NCBI GenBank assembly: GCA_022736495.1
Contig: DZCR01000053.1
Location: forward strand, 1-19,619
Length of the DNA: 19,619 nt
Reading direction: 5' to 3'
DNA from: Desulfobacca acetoxidans
Lineage (GTDB): Bacteria; Desulfobacterota; Desulfobaccia; Desulfobaccales; 0-14-0-80-60-11
The position numbers and the translations under genes were made by a program. Numbering within the stretch: the first letter of the stretch is position 1; every line of letters starts with the position of its first letter. Below the pieces are notes generated by a model, which saw only the letters and a list, made by a program, of their open reading frames with translations, made no database searches and was not told where the DNA came from. Shown piece after piece: positions 17,930-19,619 of the stretch.

Positions 17930-18133
17930 ATGCGAGAAAGAGGCAAGGTCAAATGGTTCAGCGATTCCAAGGGATACGGATTTATTTCCCTGGAAAATGG
18001 GTCAGATGTCTTTGTCCACCACAGCAACATTACCGGTGAAGGCTTCCGCACCCTGGAGGAGGGTCAGGAAGTCGAATTCGAAATAGTGGAAGGGAAAAAG
18101 GGGCCTCAAGCCCAGGATGTGGTGAAGCTTTAG
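17930..18133 (+). CDS. Cold-shock domain protein (CspA family)
   Basis: A 67-residue single cold-shock domain, an OB-fold that binds single-stranded RNA/DNA and melts mRNA structure. RNP1 is KGYGFI (14-19) and RNP2 VFVHH (27-31), preceded by GKVKWF, and the end is [10 protein letters not shown]. Length is typical of the family (65-70). ATG 17930 is chosen because GGAGGT at 17915-17920 is properly spaced; the ATG at 17900 would add ten residues translated through the ribosome binding site. The long structured leader suggests post-transcriptional control. Whether it responds to cold, growth phase or stress cannot be told. Confidence 0.96.
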   Translation: MRERGKVKWFSDSKGYGFISLENGSDVFVHHSNITGEGFRTLEEGQEVEFEIVEGKKGPQAQDVVKL

Positions 18134-18196
18134 CAGGATAGCCCTCCCGGCCTCAATAGATTAACAGGCGGGCAAGGTCGCCGCAACCTATTGACC

Positions 18197-18216
18197 GGCT
18201 GGCGGGGCGACCAGCC
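18197..18216 (+). repeat. Small inverted repeat after the cold-shock gene
   Basis: GGCTGG (18197-18202), loop CGGGGCGA, CCAGCC (18211-18216). A second nested pairing, GGTCGCC with GGCGACC, is possible across 18175-18212. There is no T-tract, so termination is uncertain. Confidence 0.35.
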
Positions 18217-18245
18217 TTGAAAGCAGGCGCCACCTCATTTACCAT
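18217..18245 (+). promoter_or_regulatory. Candidate promoter for slyD
   Basis: TTGAAA (18217-18222), 17-bp spacer, TACCAT (18240-18245): five and four matches to consensus. It would give a leader of about 50 nt to the ATG at 18302. Confidence 0.4.
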
Positions 18246-18301
18246 CAAGTCATTAACGCGGCAGGGAAAATTATCTCTGTCCCAGAACAATAGGAGAAGT
18301 T

Positions 18302-18799
18302 ATGAGTAAAGTTAAGAATGGGGATTTCATCCAATTGCACTACACCGGAACCCTGGAAGACGGTTTGGTATTTGACAGCAGTGAAGGCCGCAGCCCATTA
18401 GAGTTTCAGGTTGGCGGCGGGGGGATTATCCAGGGCTTTAATGATGCGGTCGTCGACATGGCCCTGGAGGAAGAAAAGAAAGTGGTGTTGGGCCCGGATC
18501 AGGCGTACGGGGAGCCACGGGAGGATCTCAAACGGGAGTTCCCCGCCTCCATGTTGGAAGGCCATCCGGTTGAGGTGGGCCAACAGCTGCGGTTCTCCAG
18601 CCCGCAAGGCCCCGTGTCCGGCACAGTATTGAGCATTGAGCCCGATAAGTTCACGGTGGACTTTAACCATCCTCTGGCAGGACAGACGCTGCAGTTCAAC
18701 ATCAAAATCGTGGGCATTAGCGACACCCCCACCCAGCAACAGAGTGGGTGCTCCTGCACGCCTTCCTCCTGCTCCTCCGGCTGCGACTCCTGCGGCTAA
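18302..18799 (+). CDS. slyD: FKBP-type peptidyl-prolyl isomerase, SlyD-like
   Basis: A 165-residue prolyl isomerase/chaperone of the SlyD group. The FKBP part is split by an insert-in-flap chaperone domain: VKNGDFIQLHYTGTLEDGLVFDSS starts the first half, IIQGFNDAVVDM the core, the insert spans about 70-120 (ending near FTVDFNHPLAGQTL), and QFNIKIVGI closes the barrel. The DFNHPLAG motif is a SlyD hallmark. The tail holds five cysteines in the last 16 residues (C150, C152, C157, C161, C164), a metal-binding tail comparable to the His/Cys-rich tail of E. coli SlyD, which delivers nickel to hydrogenase, but shorter and without His. TAGGAG precedes the ATG. A strong terminator follows. Confidence 0.94.
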   Translation: MSKVKNGDFIQLHYTGTLEDGLVFDSSEGRSPLEFQVGGGGIIQGFNDAVVDMALEEEKKVVLGPDQAYGEPREDLKREFPASMLEGHPVEVGQQLRFSSPQGPVSGTVLSIEPDKFTVDFNHPLAGQTLQFNIKIVGISDTPTQQQSGCSCTPSSCSSGCDSCG

Positions 18800-18819
18800 T
18801 AATTAGCCGGACAACATAC

Positions 18820-18865
18820 ACGAGGCTGGCGCGGATGAACTCTGCGCCAGTCTTGTAATATTTTT
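18820..18865 (+). terminator. Intrinsic terminator after slyD
   Basis: A 13-bp stem (18820-18832 with 18844-18856, two G-T pairs) with an 11-nt loop, core CTGGCGC/GCGCCAG, followed by AATATTTTT. A smaller perfect inverted repeat, GGCTAAT/ATTAGCC around a single A, overlaps the slyD stop codon just upstream. Confidence 0.85.
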
Positions 18866-19003
18866 GGGGGCAATGCGGTTCATTGAGCCGGATCTATTCG
18901 TCTACAGGAGGACATCCCCTAATACCAAGTCACCATCTAACAAGTAAGATTAAGATAAGGAAAACTTGTCATCGAACGGATTTTATCCGGGTCTCTGGCG
19001 AGA
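18866..19003. other. Intergenic stretch with no recognised gene
   Basis: Together with the transposase remnant and the sequence up to the tRNA-His terminator, this makes about 390 bp without an intact gene. The only thing seen here is TAATACCAAGT at 18920-18930, an inverted relative of the direct repeats at 16147 and 16342. Confidence 0.4.
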
Positions 19004-19150
19004 TCATTCCAGCCCTGACAGAGTATCCTCTACCTCATCAAGATCCCGGCATGCCTTATTAGCGAAATTCTCCTCCCTTAATTCCTCCCAAATATGTTCG
19101 GCAGGATTTAATTCCGGACTTCGCGGGGGAAGCTCTATCAGTCTAGATGA
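19004..19150 (-). pseudogene. Remnant of an IS630-type transposase (C-terminal end)
   Basis: On the - strand the frame ending at the TGA 19004-19006 reads RLIELPPRSPELNPAEHIW, then EELREENFANKACRDLDEVEDTLSGLE. LPPxSPELNPxEHxW is the highly conserved C-terminal signature of IS630-family DDE transposases, and its Glu is the last catalytic residue. Upstream the frame meets a stop at 19151-19153, and the sequence expected before it (the D-containing strand and the bulk of the protein) is missing. A short piece near 19160-19190 may be another part of the same gene in a shifted frame. No inverted ends were found. It is a dead fragment. Confidence 0.75.
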
Positions 19151-19256
19151 TTATGGACTTTGGGCATTGGTGAAGGTGTAAGTATATACTTCGAGACTCC
19201 CAGTCTATCATTTTGCGCCCCATGGTCTTTAATGAGATTTGGGTTGGGTGCGGGTA

Positions 19257-19295
19257 ATAAAAAGAAGGGGTTAAGCTTTAATAGCCTAACCCCTT
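19257..19295 (-). terminator. Intrinsic terminator of tRNA-His
   Basis: On the - strand: AAGGGGTTA (19295-19287), a 13-nt loop, TAACCCCTT (19273-19265), then CTTTTTATT. A perfect 9-bp stem plus T-tract, 9 bp after the tRNA 3' end. Confidence 0.88.
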
Positions 19296-19303
19296 GAAAT
19301 CTT

Positions 19304-19380
19304 TGGGGTGAACGACGGGACTTGAACCCGCGACCGCCGGGGCCACAACCCGGTGCTCTGCCAACTGAGCTACGCCCACC
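19304..19380 (-). tRNA. tRNA-His, anticodon GTG, with encoded G-1 and CCA
   Basis: Read on the - strand: G-1 (19380), acceptor GTGGGCG pairing with CGTTCAC (19314-19308) with two G-T pairs, D-arm GCTC...GAGC, anticodon stem CCGGG/CCCGG with loop TTGTGGC (anticodon GTG at 19346-19344), and T-arm with GGTTCAAGTCC. The discriminator is C73 and CCA is encoded (19306-19304). The extra 5' G and C73 are specific to bacterial tRNA-His, so identity is firm. Confidence 0.96.
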
Positions 19381-19390
19381 GTGAAATTAA

Positions 19391-19419
19391 TTTGTACCAC
19401 ACGGAGGGGCTCCTGGCAA
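19391..19419 (-). promoter_or_regulatory. Promoter of tRNA-His
   Basis: On the - strand: TTGCCA (19419-19414), 17-bp spacer, TACAAA (19396-19391), ending 10 bp before the mature 5' end at 19380. Five and four consensus matches, correct spacing and good placement. Confidence 0.6.
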
Positions 19420-19568
19420 GGCGCATAATAACGCCCTGTCAATAGCACATACAGATGAGCCTCTTGCAAAAGTCTCATCGGGGTTGATTTATTGAAAAAA
19501 TAAGCCTCATCGGTCCGTCTGTGCTAAGGTGATTTTGCGAAGAACACACTGAGCGGAGCGAGGCGCCG

Positions 19569-19619
19569 ATGAAGCTTAAAGAAGCAGTATCATGGTTAAC
19601 CGGAACTTTGCAACGGAAT
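19569..19619 (+). CDS. Start of a gene cut by the right edge, possibly a transposase
   Basis: An ATG at 19569 opens a frame that stays open to the window end: 17 codons, MKLKEAVSWLTGTLQRN. The GGAGCGAGG stretch upstream is a weak ribosome binding site. The KEAVSWL-x-x-TL start resembles the N-terminus of some IS5/IS1182-like transposases, and the upstream sequence has short inverted words (CTCTTGCAAAAG against TTTTGCGAAG, and three CTCATCGG/CCGATGA elements) such as might form an insertion-sequence end. Seventeen residues are too few for firm assignment. Confidence 0.4.
   Translation, partial: MKLKEAVSWLTGTLQRN

Noticed and set aside
18966..19181. A + strand frame of 71 codons
   Set aside because: It is the complement of the IS630-type transposase remnant, which has a clear protein signature on the - strand.

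Overview
The window is from a moderately GC-rich Gram-negative bacterium. A sulfate-reducing or syntrophic deltaproteobacterium (Desulfobacca/Syntrophobacter-like) is my best guess. It rests on the number of universal stress proteins and single-domain response regulators, the long Gram-negative type of GyrB, the short PGH-type dihydroxy-acid dehydratase, and a small zinc-ribbon/winged-helix protein of a kind I associate with that group. This placement is an inference; no rRNA or other decisive marker is present. Every protein gene that looks intact lies on the + strand. Only tRNA-His, a transposase remnant and a possible decayed fragment lie on the - strand.

Region 1 (1-6230) is a signalling and stress block: the 3' end of an unidentified gene, an orphan CheY-like receiver, a two-domain universal stress protein (USP), a DUF202-type membrane protein preceded by about 24 tandem R-T-x-L-A heptads, a membrane histidine kinase with its receiver partner 2 bp downstream, and two more two-domain USPs. 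Spacing is tight up to 4232, so much of it may be one or two operons. The heptad-array protein is the most unusual thing in the window.

Region 2 (6231-11353): a promoter-like site leads into an unrecognised 459-aa protein that overlaps an RNase E/G gene by 4 bp, followed after 12 bp by ilvD. A perfect 43-nt palindrome begins one base after the ilvD stop codon. Its T and A tracts lie the wrong way round for an intrinsic terminator, so it looks like a dispersed repeat.

Region 3 (11354-16228) holds dnaN and gyrB, part of the usual dnaA-dnaN-recF-gyrB set. There is no recF in the roughly 400-bp gap between them, and ilvD rather than dnaA lies upstream. gyrB has a near-consensus promoter and a TTG start. 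A small unknown beta-rich protein follows and ends at a strong terminator.

Region 4 (16090-19619) is accessory in character. A repeat-packed intergenic stretch precedes a zinc-ribbon/winged-helix protein overlapping an ECF sigma factor by 4 bp. Then come a decayed minus-strand fragment, a cold-shock gene whose leader contains a terminator and a competing hairpin, a SlyD-type prolyl isomerase with a Cys-rich tail, an IS630-type transposase remnant, tRNA-His(GUG) with its own promoter and terminator on the - strand, and the start of what may be another insertion sequence at the right edge.
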